Source of the DNA: Boswellia sacra
Taxonomy: Eukaryota; Streptophyta; Magnoliopsida; Sapindales; Burseraceae
NCBI GenBank assembly: GCA_013180625.2
Contig: SNVD02001284.1
Coordinates: 80,422 to 144,421, forward strand
Length of the DNA stretch: 64,000 nucleotides
Reading direction: 5' to 3'
This document shows, piece by piece, positions 20,807 through 32,193 of this stretch. How positions within the stretch are numbered: position 1 is the stretch's first letter; every line of letters begins with the position of its first letter. Under the pieces are notes generated by a model. That model was not told the origin of the DNA. It ran no database searches and was given only the letters and a program-made list of their open reading frames with translations. Made by a program: the position numbers and the translations under genes.

Positions 20807-21424
20807 GACCATGTTAGCATAAAAATAGTTGTAAAAAGGCATTTTATGCAATGGAAGATATGGCTTTTGTTCACAAAAGGCGAAGGAATATTTGCTCCTG
20901 TGGAAAATAATGCCACCATTATCTACATCTATCAATCTGATCATTTTAGGGAAAATTAAAAAATAAAAAAAAATTAGGGATCTTTATTGAAATATAGACA
21001 TATCCTGAAAACTTTTGATGCCATAGACACTTTGAACATGAAATGACTAAAATGCCCTGCATTCATTCATTGTTGAAAAAAAGAAGAAAGAAACATCCAT
21101 CACTCCTTTCTCCACTGTCCGAAACACTCTTCAACACCTTTGTTTCATTTCATCTCATTGTTTAATCTTAGAGTTGAAGCTGAGCAACAAGGTAAAACAA
21201 CCCTCTGTATCTCTCTCTAAATGGCGCAAGAATATTGAAGTAGGTTGTAATGTTTTAATTATTTCTTGTTTTCGTAGCTTTCAACTGCTTTTCAACCACA
21301 TCATCTAGCTTAAAATAGAGATATGTATGTGAACTAAACTTAGACATAGTGCGATTTTTGCCAATATTTGCTGAAAATTGTAAATCGTATAGAAAATCTG
21401 GTATCGTAGGCAAGGGGAAATAAA

Positions 21425-21700
21425 ACTCGACGTAGTCAAGCGAGATCGCTTGACAAATATGTCGTGTGTTGGATATATAAAACCGACGCTCGACATGTCG
21501 AGGGGTCATGTCGAGTGATTGTGTCGAAGCTATGATCGAGTGTCGAGGTAGTGCGTCGAGTGGAGTGTCGAATGTGTCGATTGTCGGATGTGTATTTTGT
21601 CAAGTTAGTGTGTCGACTATCAAGCATTGAGCGTCGAGTTAGATTCTGTCGAGATATGTCGAGCTTTTTAGCATATTGTTGTTTATGTGACCTATTTAAG
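21425..21700. repeat. TCGA-rich short repeats, left arm
   Basis: Irregular repetition of gtcgag, tgtcgag and ctcgac words (for example gtgtcgaggtagtgcgtcgag). The matching field in the right arm is at 24190-24930. The same words fill the second element at 56930-57370. Such subterminal repeats often bind the transposase (inference). Confidence 0.75.
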
Positions 21701-21805
21701 CAATTTCGTAATGATTTTTTGTCCACGGACCTTATATGATATGTCTCTATCATGTAGGATATGAAAACTTTACGCATACTTATTCTATACAATGGTTCTT
21801 GAAAT

Positions 21806-22078
21806 ATGCAAGAGGATGGTGGTTATTTGTACACCGGTAGGAGAGCAAAGCCATTGATAATTCGTAGATGTATTACTTATAATGAGTTGGTTGATTGTAT
21901 TAGTATTGAAATGGGTTGAGATCTTTGTAAGCATAACATAAGTTTAGAGGTTCAATTTGCTTTTAAGGGTGTTCCGCCATTGCCGACTCCTAGTGAGACT
22001 GACAAAGATGTTTGTTTGTTTATACAACATTGTTTGGAGGACCAACAATCATTGACACGGGAGTGTTACAATGCATGA
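21806..22078 (+). pseudogene. MURA (Mutator transposase) N-terminal remnant
   Basis: A 91-codon stretch from the ATG at 21806 reads QEDGGYLYTGRRAKPLIIR, then ITYNELVDCI, and later FAFKGVPPLPTPSETDKDV. This resembles the N-terminal region of plant MURA-like transposases (the ...SYEELV... and LPP...D.DV pattern). An in-frame TGA at about 21916 and the stop at 22076 show it is dead. The catalytic DDE and zinc-finger parts are absent. Assignment rests on pattern memory and position in a Mutator-like element. Confidence 0.55.
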
Positions 22079-22949
22079 GTCTATTAGTCAATTCAGAGAA
22101 AGTGCAAATTGTTGCAATGATCATGAGCGCACATGAACCAGAATAAAAGGCAATTTCATAAAATAACTGGTACTGATGTGGAGATAATTAATTTTCAGGA
22201 TTTATGTCCATAAGAGATCTTGAAGTCAACTTTCTAACACATTTTGTGGTGTGTCATTTGTTCTCTATAAAAGGTTATGACTGTTTCTTCACAGCTGGTT
22301 CGTAATTAATGCAGTATTAAGTTTACTCAGAATTGAAGTTTTCTAGCTTTGTTATTTGCGCTTTTATTATCTATTGAGTTTATTTATGAGTCTTAATCAT
22401 TAATTTAGTGGTCAATGTATTAATTAAGCTGTAATTGTTATTGGGACCATAAGAACACATTTAATTATTGTCTTTTACCTATGCTTGGAGGGTTGTTCTA
22501 AGTTATTTAAGTCCTAAAGCTGTGTATTCAAGAAGAAGTTTGTTTAATTCTAATTTTAATGAATTTCAGTCTTTATACTGATTTCTCTTTAACTCTGTAT
22601 CTCTTGGTGGATTCTACAGAGTGGTGAGTTAGTTTGAGCCTTGTATCCTTTGTTTACATCATTAGGTGGTGAATTCTCTGTATTCCATTGGTATTTACTT
22701 TGGTGGTGAACTTGTTATCCTTTGAAAGAGTGTTTGTTGGATTACATTTTGTTTGTTCCGGCCATTGGTTGAGTTGTTTATCAACTTCAAGATCTTATCA
22801 TGATTTCTTACAATTCAGCAGCCCGACATCAATCATATACACCATTAATTGTCAAAGTTGAAGATAAGGACAAGCAAAGACAGAGGTTAGGATTTGATGC
22901 AGTATGAAGGCGACAAAGTTTTTCTCATCCTTCTTTGCTTCGCTCAGCA
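22079..22949. other. unassigned interior of the 4.6 kb element
   Basis: No coding support. Parts look like plant UTR or LTR-type sequence (runs such as tgggaccataagaacac and ggtggtgaattctctg). A solo Copia LTR was considered, but no terminal repeats or target duplication could be set. Confidence 0.35.
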
Positions 22950-24115
22950 AGTGAAAGCAACAAATTAAGAAGTTCTTCTCATACTCTCCTCCTAACCAAC
23001 ATGACATTGCATTTGACGATGTCCTCTGATGGAGTTTTTTATATCTCCCACTTCAACAAGTGTGGTATCCTTTTCGCAAACACCCCGTCCGCTCACCTAT
23101 ATGTTGCGCCAATATACGGCACGGTCTTGTACAAGCAAACCTTAATAACATATTGTTTTTTAGTGACAATAGGTATTTCAAAATGTAATTCAAAGAAACT
23201 AATAAACACGTTCAACATTTGTTTTTTAGTATGTACCTGAATAGCGTAGGGGCACCCTTCTAAGTTATATGTCTCTGAATGCTTCCCTTTCCCCATTGTC
23301 TTCTTCTTCTTCGCTTCCGCTCATTTCTTATACTTTTCCAACCTCACATCCAAAGCTTTTTTCATCCCTTTAAGTGTCTTATCATAAGACACCGAACCCC
23401 ATGGATAATCGTTAAAACTATCCAATGTATTGACAAAATTCAACCACTTACGGGACACATATCAACGTCGGTCCCATCCCATGAAAAACCACTCGAGCAC
23501 GTAATACAAGGCCAGGTTTACAACATCCTCGTCTGGTATAGCTGACACATTTAATGCCCGAAGTCTTAGATAGAAATGCATGAGTTCCATGTCCTAACCC
23601 CCAAAGTATGTATTCAACAAATGGCACAGATTCAAGACATTGGGTATTGGTGGCACGGGGGTAACAAATTTCAAACCGGTCACCAAACCGAGCTCGTGGA
23701 CAGAAAAACGAATCAGTCTTCTTGAAAAGAAGAAAAAAAAAACATAAGAAGCCAATAATGATAAAAAAACAAAACTACAATAATCAAATGCTAAAAACTA
23801 AAATTATTTAACTACATTGTAGTTCAAATACCATATTTTTATCTTTAATAAGGAATCACATCTCTTCATCGTACCCCACTGTGGTAACCTCCCAATCAAG
23901 CATATTGTGCACCAAAACAGCTCTCGAATGTCTAGAAGAAACCCAAAACATGTATTACAAAACATGTTCTGTTGCCTCTCATTCAAGTTCTCACAAATCT
24001 ATTCTATACAATCCAAATTGGCTACGTTTGTGATAATCGCATGGTAGTGCTCACCATACGGAGTCTTCAGGGTGAAGGAGAGTCCAAATTCATTTGTCAT
24101 TTGCTTCAACCTGTA
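22950..24115 (-). pseudogene. DUF1985-type gene remnant (Ulp1-associated)
   Basis: On the minus strand from about 24115 the conceptual translation shows LNERQQNMFCNTCFGFLLDI (about 23990-23930), then EDVVNLALYYVLEWFFMGWD (about 23535-23480), YVSRKWLNFVNTLDSFN and DYPWGSVSYDKTLKGM (about 23465-23370), and YNLEGCPYAIQVH followed by a GT donor near 23237; farther on FAKRIPHLLKWE (about 23060). This is the order of motifs in plant DUF1985 proteins, which sit in front of Ulp1 cysteine protease domains in Mutator-like elements. Stops interrupt it, and no protease catalytic triad is seen. Opposite orientation to the MURA remnant is as expected for a second gene of such elements. Confidence 0.72.
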
Positions 24116-24189
24116 AAAACAACATTACGTTATAGTTATATATGATGGAAAAAAGGCAAAAAACAAGGCTAAAACAAGCAATCTGTCAA

Positions 24190-24930
24190 AATGCTCGACG
24201 TAACTTGACGGAACACGACACGCTCGAATAAAAAAATCGACGCTCGATGACATCCATCGAGTGTCTAAAGAAACTCATACTGGATTCTTGGAATCGACAT
24301 ACGCGGGGTCGGACATCTGACTATACGACTATGTCGGATGTCGGCCTCGTCGTGCGTCCGATTCAGAATCTGATAAAGTATACTCTTTGGATTCGTCTCC
24401 CTAGCTTTGAGTCGGATTTTGTATTCGACACTCGACGTAAGTGTTTTCACTTTCATCGATTTTCGATTTCACGTTAACCGATAATGACATCTGAAGCCCA
24501 TGAAACTGGCACTTGACGCCCTAATTACATGTCGTTTAGTGTCAGAGACATGGTTTTGGTGCATCAGATGTCGGTTTACATGAAACTGACACTCGATATC
24601 GTCTATGTAGAAACCTCGATGGAGCTCGACATATGTCATCTGTGAAACTATTTTCACTTTCATCGAGTATTGGTTTCATATTAACCGACAACTGACTCTG
24701 AAGCCATAAAACCGACGGTCGACATTCCCAATTACATCGTCGTCGAAAGTCGGAGACATGGTTTTGATACACCCAAATGTCGGTTTACACAAAATCGACA
24801 CTTGATGTCTTCATAAATGCTCTGATGGTGAGTGTTAATTGATGCATTCAATGGGACTCGACACGTTATGTCGAGTGTCGAGCGAAGATCGACACTCAAC
24901 ATAGTCTACGTCGCAACGAAACGCGTCAGT
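24190..24930. repeat. TCGA-rich short repeats, right arm
   Basis: Fields of cgacactcgac, tcgacgtaac and gtcggtttaca words. Two ~190-bp sub-blocks (about 24470-24660 and 24660-24800) repeat the run tttcactttcatcga...accgacaa...catggttttg. It mirrors the left arm. Confidence 0.7.
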
Positions 24931-25565
24931 TTTCATCATTTTTACACACATCAAACCAAAAAAGTATCCAAATCACACTTCATTTAGCCCACAAACACAG
25001 AATAAGCACAAAATACAATCGAAAACTCAAATTCCAAATTCAAAATCCCTAAATCTAGCTCAAATCCCTAATTAATTCAAATATGTAAATTTCCTATATA
25101 CATCTCTAATCCTTCGGGTTATGCCTAATCTAAACGTTATTTTCAATCTTTATAAGGCGAATATCACTTCAAACGATCAAGAAAACAAGCAAAAAAAAAA
25201 AAATACTAACTTACCCGAACCGAATGTTCTTGCTTCTCTCCTCATTCCTCTTGCTTCTATCCTCAAAGGTGCCAAATGGAGTGTGATCCTTGGGTGAACA
25301 GACTTATTGTTATATGTTCACGGTGCTGCATTTTAGACTGGTGTTGAAGGGTATTGGAAGCTCAACAATAGACGGTTATGGAATAGGAAGAGGTAAGTGG
25401 AGGGAAGAGGGAAATAAAGAGTGTTAGGAACAAATGGAATTACTAAGGGCATTTTAGTTATTTCACGTTCAAAGTGTTTATGGCATCAAAAGTTTTCAGG
25501 ATGTGTCTATATTTCAGTAAAGACCCATAATTTTGTCTATTTTTTCAATTTTCCCATCACTTTAG

Positions 25566-25860
25566 GATTGATGATTCGTCAGCCCTACTCTATCGATGAC
25601 CAATGTTTCACTAGAGTCTGATAGTTTCTTTTTTCTTTTTAAATTTTATTACATTAAAAATATAAGTATTTTATTATTTTATAAATTTTATTATTAATTA
25701 CTATCACGTCACGTCACGTCATGTTATGTAGGATTATAAAGTTATAAATATAACATTATTATTAGTTTATTTGAAGGTATCAAGTCGTCATGGAGAGGGG
25801 TGTTTGTGGTTTTTCATTAAAGTCCATGATTCACTATCTCCAACCAATATTTTTAAAAAA
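25566..25860. other. intergenic spacer
   Basis: AT-rich; contains a small tandem run of cacgt at about 25706-25722. No gene seen. Confidence 0.5.
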
Positions 25861-26048
25861 GAGCAATGCTAGGTATACAACAAAGTTGTACAACTTGACA
25901 TGGCACAAATTCACTAGGTAAGTAAAAATAAAAAATAAAATAACTATTTTTAATAAATAAAATGGGACCTACACATCCAATAGATTTATACCATGTTAGG
26001 TTGTATGAGTTATATTGTGCAACTTAGTTGTATACCTAGTATTATTGT
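25861..26048. mobile_element. MITE, about 190 bp
   Basis: The left end aatgctaggtatacaacaaagttgtacaac pairs with the complement of the right end (aatactaggtatacaactaagttgcac). The interior is AT-rich with tgggacctacacatccaata. Short length, inverted ends and no coding content define a MITE. The superfamily is uncertain because no clear target duplication could be fixed. Confidence 0.7.
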
Positions 26049-27180
26049 TTTAAAATACAACATTTTAAAAAAAGGTGAGACGAGGTTATTTACTCCTATA
26101 AAATTTATTTTCACACACATCCTTTTAAACACATCTCATTAATTAAATTTTTATAAATTTTCTTTTTTATCTCATTTTTCATAATTTCAAACTTAATCAT
26201 AATATCAATTTGATAAATTAAGATTGATTTTTTTTAATTTAATAAATAAATTTTAAATTAAAATACTATTGGAGATAAAAAAATCTATAAACTTATATGA
26301 GAATTAAGTTATTTATATAAGAGCTATTTTTAATAAAAAAATTATATCGAATAGACTTTTAGAAAAAAATTGTTTTTATTAGATTTTTGTTAAATTAAAT
26401 TTGATCTATTTTATTTGGATAACGATATAAATTATTTATAAAAATTGGAAGATCAATCAAATAGAAATTAAATTGTTTTAATATACTTATGATGGGTGCG
26501 TTTGGAACGATGGGTATGAAAAATCAAATTTTTGGGTGCAAATAACCTCACCCTTTAAAAGATTTTAATAACTTGGTCAAGTTTAATACCAAGTATCAAA
26601 ATTTCTCTTAGTTTTTCAAATCCAAACATAATATATGAAATCTCAATATACCATCTATCAAACGTTCTTAGACAATTATCTAATATCACTTGGTGATTGC
26701 ACTTTGATAGTTTGCTCCGAAATTGTCTAATGCATGTCAAGTTATCGAACTATTTACAGGATCATACGTTTCAATACTTGATTAGATAATTAAAAGAAAA
26801 TTAATATTTAAGTATTTTTTATAACTGTTTTATGAGTTATTTTTTTTTTAATGTGTTCTCAAAATATAATTATTAAACAAAGTATGGGAAATCCTACATC
26901 TTTCTAGGTGATTTTTTTTATATATATTAAAAAAAAGTAATATAAAATTAAAACGTTGGATTTGAATTTGCATGGGAGGGAGCCAAAGCGAAGCTGATGG
27001 CCACCTTGGGCTAAACAAACCCAAGCTCAAGTCACTATTTGATTGTAAGTCTAACTAAGCCGCCAGCAGCCAGCCCAGTCGTAGGCTGCAGCCCACCAAG
27101 CATGTAAACGAAAACCAAGCTGACTCAGTCCGTGACTCACTCACCAGACCACTCGCTCGCTCCACTTGACTTGCTTTCCT
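26049..27180. other. intergenic, AT-rich, leading into the promoter of the BED/hAT gene
   Basis: No gene seen to about 26950. Toward 27050-27250 the sequence becomes pyrimidine- and GC-richer (for example ccagaccactcgctcgctcc, ctctctccctctaaa), as expected for a plant promoter and 5' UTR. Confidence 0.5.
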
Positions 27181-27821
27181 CTCACCCCACCCTATCAGCC
27201 GAGCCACGCAGACAAACACAAACTCTCTCCCTCTAAAACAAAGCCAAAGCCGTTGAAAAGTAACTGCGTCGATTAGATTGGATTAGATCTGTAAGCGTCG
27301 GCGTCGCGGCTCCGTAAGATTAAAAAGCAAGCTGACTGATCCTTTCTTTGTTTTTCTCTGTTGCTTTAGCTTTGACTTGCTCGGCTCAGATCCGGCTTAC
27401 ACCACCAGCGGCGCCGATCTTTCTCGCTTTCGATTTATTTCCGCCTCCCGTCTCCCTCCCTCCATTTTCTGACAGACAGCAGTTACGGCGTTGTTTTCGG
27501 AATCCCATTCCCATCCCATGTCTAGAGTTGCGAAGACTTGTTGTTACAGGGCAGTGATTGGTTGTCTGATAAGTGACTTGAAATTAACGAACAACAACTA
27601 AAAGCCCAGTTGAGGAAGTTTAAGGTTTTGGTTTCTAAATTATATTATAGTATGAATCGAACTAGTTAAGTTATCAAACAGAAGAAAGGCGGTCACATGA
27701 ATTTCGGGGTAAGAAACTTGCATCTTTGTGTTGTATGTTGTTGCTTCTCTTCCTTGTTTGGTTTTTAAATTTGGGTTTGGATTTTCAGACAGGAATTGTA
27801 AGTGGGAAACCTGGAAACTCC
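27181..27821 (+). promoter_or_regulatory. probable 5' UTR region (with intron) of the BED/hAT gene
   Basis: GC-richer, CT-rich leader with possible donor sites (for example near 27288) and an acceptor ttttcag at about 27783-27789 just before acaggaattg...ATGG. This suggests at least one leader intron. An open frame at 27348-27557 begins with TTG and is not counted as a gene. Exact transcription start is not visible. Confidence 0.45.
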
Positions 27822-30800
27822 ATGGATTGGAGCGTAAATAATGCCTATAAAACTTATAAAGGTATTCCCAAAAATTCATTCCTTTATCATACCTTCATAT
27901 CATCTGCAAATGGATATTCAAAACTGCACAGGAGACCTGCTTACATGTTAGTTTGGTTGACCTTCTGTGGAGTTTCTAATGCCTATTTTATCAAACATTT
28001 AAACCAAAAAAGAAAAATGAAACAAAAAAAAATATATATATATGCTTTTCTTTTTTCTGTGTTATTTTATGGTTATGTTTAGTTTAACATTGCCTCAGTT
28101 ACGTAGTTACGAGTTTTAACATTCAAGTATGCCTTTGGTCCGTGCCCTCTTGTTGCTGTTACTTCAGTGGAGGATGGACGTGAACCGGGTGATTTGTTGA
28201 ACAAATCTGACGTTTATGGGTATAGATATCATTGGATGACTTGTAAAGGCTTTGAGTAGCAATATTTCTTCCTAGTGGATTTGTTTAGAATAATTTGCTT
28301 CTAATAGCTTTTTATATATATGGTCTTGTCTTACTATTTAGGCACTGCCACATTGAAGGTTGGATCTTTTCAAAATTTTGTGATTTCAGAAAGGAGAATT
28401 TTTTCACAGTTGGGAAATGTCGGAAGTACATGAATTTGTAATAATGGATTGATTAAGGAATTAATATAAGTATGAATAGTTGGGTAAGGTTGCCATTGTT
28501 GATAAATGGAAGCATCAGCTTCTAACATTCTTTGTTACTTGCGCCATTTTATGTATTAGTGCATAGGGCAATTTTGGAATTTAATACCCAACTAATCAAG
28601 TTTTCCTTGCTGCCATTAGAGAGCATGAATCCTGCTTTTGACCCTGAATCTGCAATCCTTTTTCATTGCTTCTTCCAGGAGTAGATATGGAACCCAAACA
28701 TGTGATGGATATGTCCGTAATTCAAACCATTGATCCAATAGACATTGGGTTGGGTTCTTCGGAAAAGGGAAATGCTGTCCCTTCAGCAAAACCAAGAAAG
28801 AAAACAATGACATCAGTTTATCTTAAGTTTTTTGAGACAGCTCCTGATGGGAAGAGTCGGAGGTGCAAGTTTTGTGGACAAAGCTATTCCATTGCTACTG
28901 CCACAGGTAAGTTTCATACGCTTACTTCTATTTTTCATTCATTTCTAACCCAATTCCCTTGGATGTTTACAAGTTTGTTACTTCAAATAGATCAAGCAGT
29001 ATCCAACTTCCTATTTGTAATAATATTTTCCCTGAGGAGTATGAATTTTACTTGTAGGAGAGATATCAGAACCTTCTGAAGTTCACTTGCAATTCAGATA
29101 TCATGTGCATGTTGGTTTTAACAGGAACTGGGTTTGCAAATCAATGTTTCTTTTATACCTTAGATGTTAGGCTTTTTTTTTTTTTTTTTTTTTTTAAATT
29201 AAAATTATCAAGCTTATTGGAGGTGTGAGCTTCTTAGACTAAAACTTGTACATATTTTCTCTTGCATCTAATAACATTCTTTTGTGAAGGTAATTTGGGT
29301 AGGCACCTTGCTAATCGGCACCCTGGATATGATAAGGGGGGTGATGCTATCACTAGCTCGGCTCCGCAGGCCACTGCTGTCATTAAGAAATCTCAACTTC
29401 AGAGTAAAGCACCTCAAGTGGATTATGATCACTTAAACTGGTTGCTCATCAAGTGGCTCATTTTAGCTTTTCTCCCTCCTTCAACCCTGGAAGAAAAGTG
29501 GTTAGCGAACTCCTTTAAATTTCTAAATCCATCGGTACAACTTTGGTCAGGTGAGAAGTACAAAGCAGTGCTTCGTGAAGTTTTCAGGAGCATGAGGGAA
29601 GATGTAAGGGGATCATTGGAGCAGGTTTCTTCTAAAGTCTCAGTCACTCTTGATTTTTGGACTTCCTATGACCAGATTTTTTATATGAGTGTCACGTGTC
29701 AATGGATTGATGAAAGTTGGTCCTTTAGGAAGTTGCTTCTTGATATATGCCACATACCTTACCCTTGTGGGGATTCTGAGATCTATCACTCCCTAGTAAA
29801 GGTTCTTAAGACATACAATATTGAAAACAGAGTCTTATCCTGTACTCATGATAACAGTCAGAGTGCATTTCTTGCATGCCGTACTTTAAAAGAGGACTTT
29901 GATCGTCAAAAAGTGGGACCATTCTGCTATATCCCCTGTGCTGCTCGTACTCTGAACTTGATAATAGATGATGGATTAAGTACTACAAAACCATTTATCT
30001 CCAAAATTAGGGAGTTTGCACTAGAGTTGAATGAATCTACTGATTTATCAGATGATTTTGTTCAGTTTTCGACAGCTTATAGAGAAGGCAGTTGGAAATT
30101 TCCACTTGACACTTCCACGAGGTGGAGTGGCAATTACCAGATGCTTGATATAGTTCATAAGGTACTTTGATATTACCTCTAAGAACTCTTACATAAGATC
30201 TTTCTCTCTTATTTTGCAATTGAGTCTTGAATTAAATGGCTGATGATGACTTGGGATTGCAGGCCAGTAAGACCATGGATGCTGTAATCAGGAAACATGA
30301 TGAAACATTTGGCAATAGGATGCCGTTAAACTCTGCAGAGAAGAACATGGTCAGTGCCGTGCATGGATATTTAGAACCTTTCTATAAGACCACTAATAAC
30401 ATGTGCACAAGCAAATTGCCGACAATTGGGCTGGTTCTCTTCTTCATGGATCACATTTCCGAGACTATTGCTATGTGCAGAGAATCCCGTCAATGCCCAG
30501 ATTGGCTAAGAAATGCAGCTGAAGACATGGCCAAGAAGTCCAGAAATTACAACAACCAGGTTTGCAATGTATTCACCTACATGACGGCCATCCTAGATCC
30601 CCGAATCAAAAGCGAACTCATTCCTGAGAACCTTAATGCAGAAAATTATCTGGAAGAAGCAAGAGGCCATTTTGTGAGAAATTATTCTGTGAGCCATTTC
30701 TCATCCATGTCAAGTGGATATGGTGCTCAAGAGATGGAAGATGGAGGTAGTGTTTCTTTTGCGGAGGAAATTGCCCGAAAGAAACGAAGGGGTAGCATAA

Positions 30801-31174
30801 GTTGTGCTACAGATGAGCTCACTCAATATCTTTCAGAGCCTCCAGCTCCAATACCAACAGATGTTCTAGAGTGGTGGAAGGTGAACAGCACCCGATACCC
30901 TCGACTGTCTGTGATGGCTCGGGATTTTTTGGCAGCGCAGGCAACTTCAGTCACTCCTGAAGAAGTGTTTTGCCGTAGAGGTGCTGAGATTGACAAGCAA
31001 CGTTTTTGCATTCCACATGATAGCACACAAGCTATTCTTTGTATCAGGTCTTGGACTCAGGTCGGCATCAAGTTTAAGTATAGATCTACCGAAATAGACT
31101 ATGAAAGGTTGATGGAATTGGCAGCGGCTGTATCAGATAATTGTGCTTCTGGTTCTGACAAGAAACAAAAGTGA
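27822..31174 (+). CDS. BED zinc-finger, hAT-transposase-derived protein (683 aa, 4 coding exons)
   Basis: Exons by GT-AG sites: 27822-27861, 28679-28906, 29290-30161, 30263-31174; phases join cleanly to 683 codons plus TGA. The protein starts MDWSVNNAYKTYKG and resembles the Arabidopsis BED/hAT gene I remember as At1g18560. A BED finger lies at about residues 56-104 with C76, C79, H95 and H100; it binds DNA. The middle is the transposase-like body: LDFWTS and CTHDNSQSA keep two acidic residues typical of hAT catalytic cores, followed by TSTRWSGNYQML. The C-terminus is the hAT dimerisation domain (about residues 550-640: PPAPIPTDVLEWWKVNS, YPRLSVMARDFLA). No inverted repeats flank the gene and the frame is intact, so it is probably a domesticated transposase acting as a nuclear DNA-binding protein. 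Function in the plant is not shown by the sequence. Confidence 0.9.
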
Positions 31175-32193
31175 TCTACTGAGACACTTGCCCTTTGCAG
31201 AAAGACTTGATAATTACACTCAGCATGAGGGGCTTCTGCCACTAATATATAGGTCATGTACTGACGAGTCTGCTTGTAAGTTAGCCTCCACTCAGGGAAA
31301 GAAAAAAAAAAGTTAAAGAAAGGAAAAATGTGGGTGTTTGGTATGATTTCCTCGGGAAAAAGAGAGATTGTGTTACCATACATAGCCATTGTTGTATGTA
31401 TGTAATGAAAATGATGTAGTAATGTTATGTACAGTTTAGAATCATGAGATTGCTAACCAGAAGGGAGATGCTAATTATTGTCAAAATTATTGGTAAGATT
31501 ATACTTGCAACTTCACTAAATCTTGTGGGTCTGGATTTGGCTGAATTAGCTTTTATTTCAATGCTTTTAACACTTCTTTGATCTTTAGCCTCTTCCGTGA
31601 GGTGCAATTGAAATTTCACGGTTTTTGGCACGGGTACAGGTTACAAGCCTAATCGAAATTTCCTTTTTTACCAAAATCAAATTGATTAATACGATAAAAT
31701 GCCAAAATGTTTCTGCTATTCAAACCAAAATCTCTATCTTAAAATAACTTCAAAACACTGAGAATAAAATAAATAATTAAAAAAACTGTCAATTTGGTTT
31801 GTCCGCTTGACCGAATCCCTATAACAACTCAACTGATTAAATTTCAAATAAATCCAAGTGAAAATTACACAAATAAGACATCTGATAATAGAGTAAAATT
31901 TGAGGAGAGAACTTGGCAAAACGAAAGGCAAGAATTTACGAGAAACAATATGAATTATACGAAACAAGCAAGCACGAACAAAACTGCCAGGAGAGGCGAA
32001 GAATCGCACCCTTCACTTGTCACCAAAAAAACAAATCGAACATAATATGATATTATCATACAAAATCATAATTTATTTTTAAAGAATGACTAACAACTAA
32101 TTGTATAAAGTTTTATTTTCCTGTGTGTACCATCCTAGAGACTGAAGCATTATGTTCTCTCTTCATCCAATATGTTTACCATTATGAACATCT
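31175..32193. other. convergent intergenic region
   Basis: Holds the 3' UTRs of the BED/hAT gene (+) and eIF2B delta (-), which converge here about 1 kb apart. No other coding signal is supported. Confidence 0.6.

Larger units (their letters stand above)
20949..25555. mobile_element. Mutator-like element, 4.6 kb, with DUF1985 (Ulp1-associated) remnant
   Basis: Inverted ends: the left GGGAAAATTAAAAAATA... and the right (complement) GGGAAAATTGAAAAAATAG... continue to match through tcctgaaaacttttgatgcc and gactaaaatgccct. The flanking 9-bp repeats atcatttta (20940-20948) and atcacttta (25556-25564) differ at one base and are the expected Mutator target duplication. Inside are a plus-strand MURA N-terminal remnant (21806-22078), a minus-strand DUF1985 remnant (22950-24115) and TCGA-rich repeats in both arms. 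DUF1985 next to Ulp1-type proteases is known from plant Mutator-like elements of the Kaonashi type. It cannot move by itself because most of the transposase is missing. Confidence 0.85.

Noticed and set aside
22178..22806. Possible solo Copia LTR (tgtggagataatt ... cttatca) inside the 4.6 kb element
   Set aside because: No second LTR, no convincing target duplication, no primer site.
27348..27557. 69-codon frame upstream of the BED/hAT gene, considered as a uORF
   Set aside because: Begins with TTG rather than ATG and lies in leader sequence; no family match.
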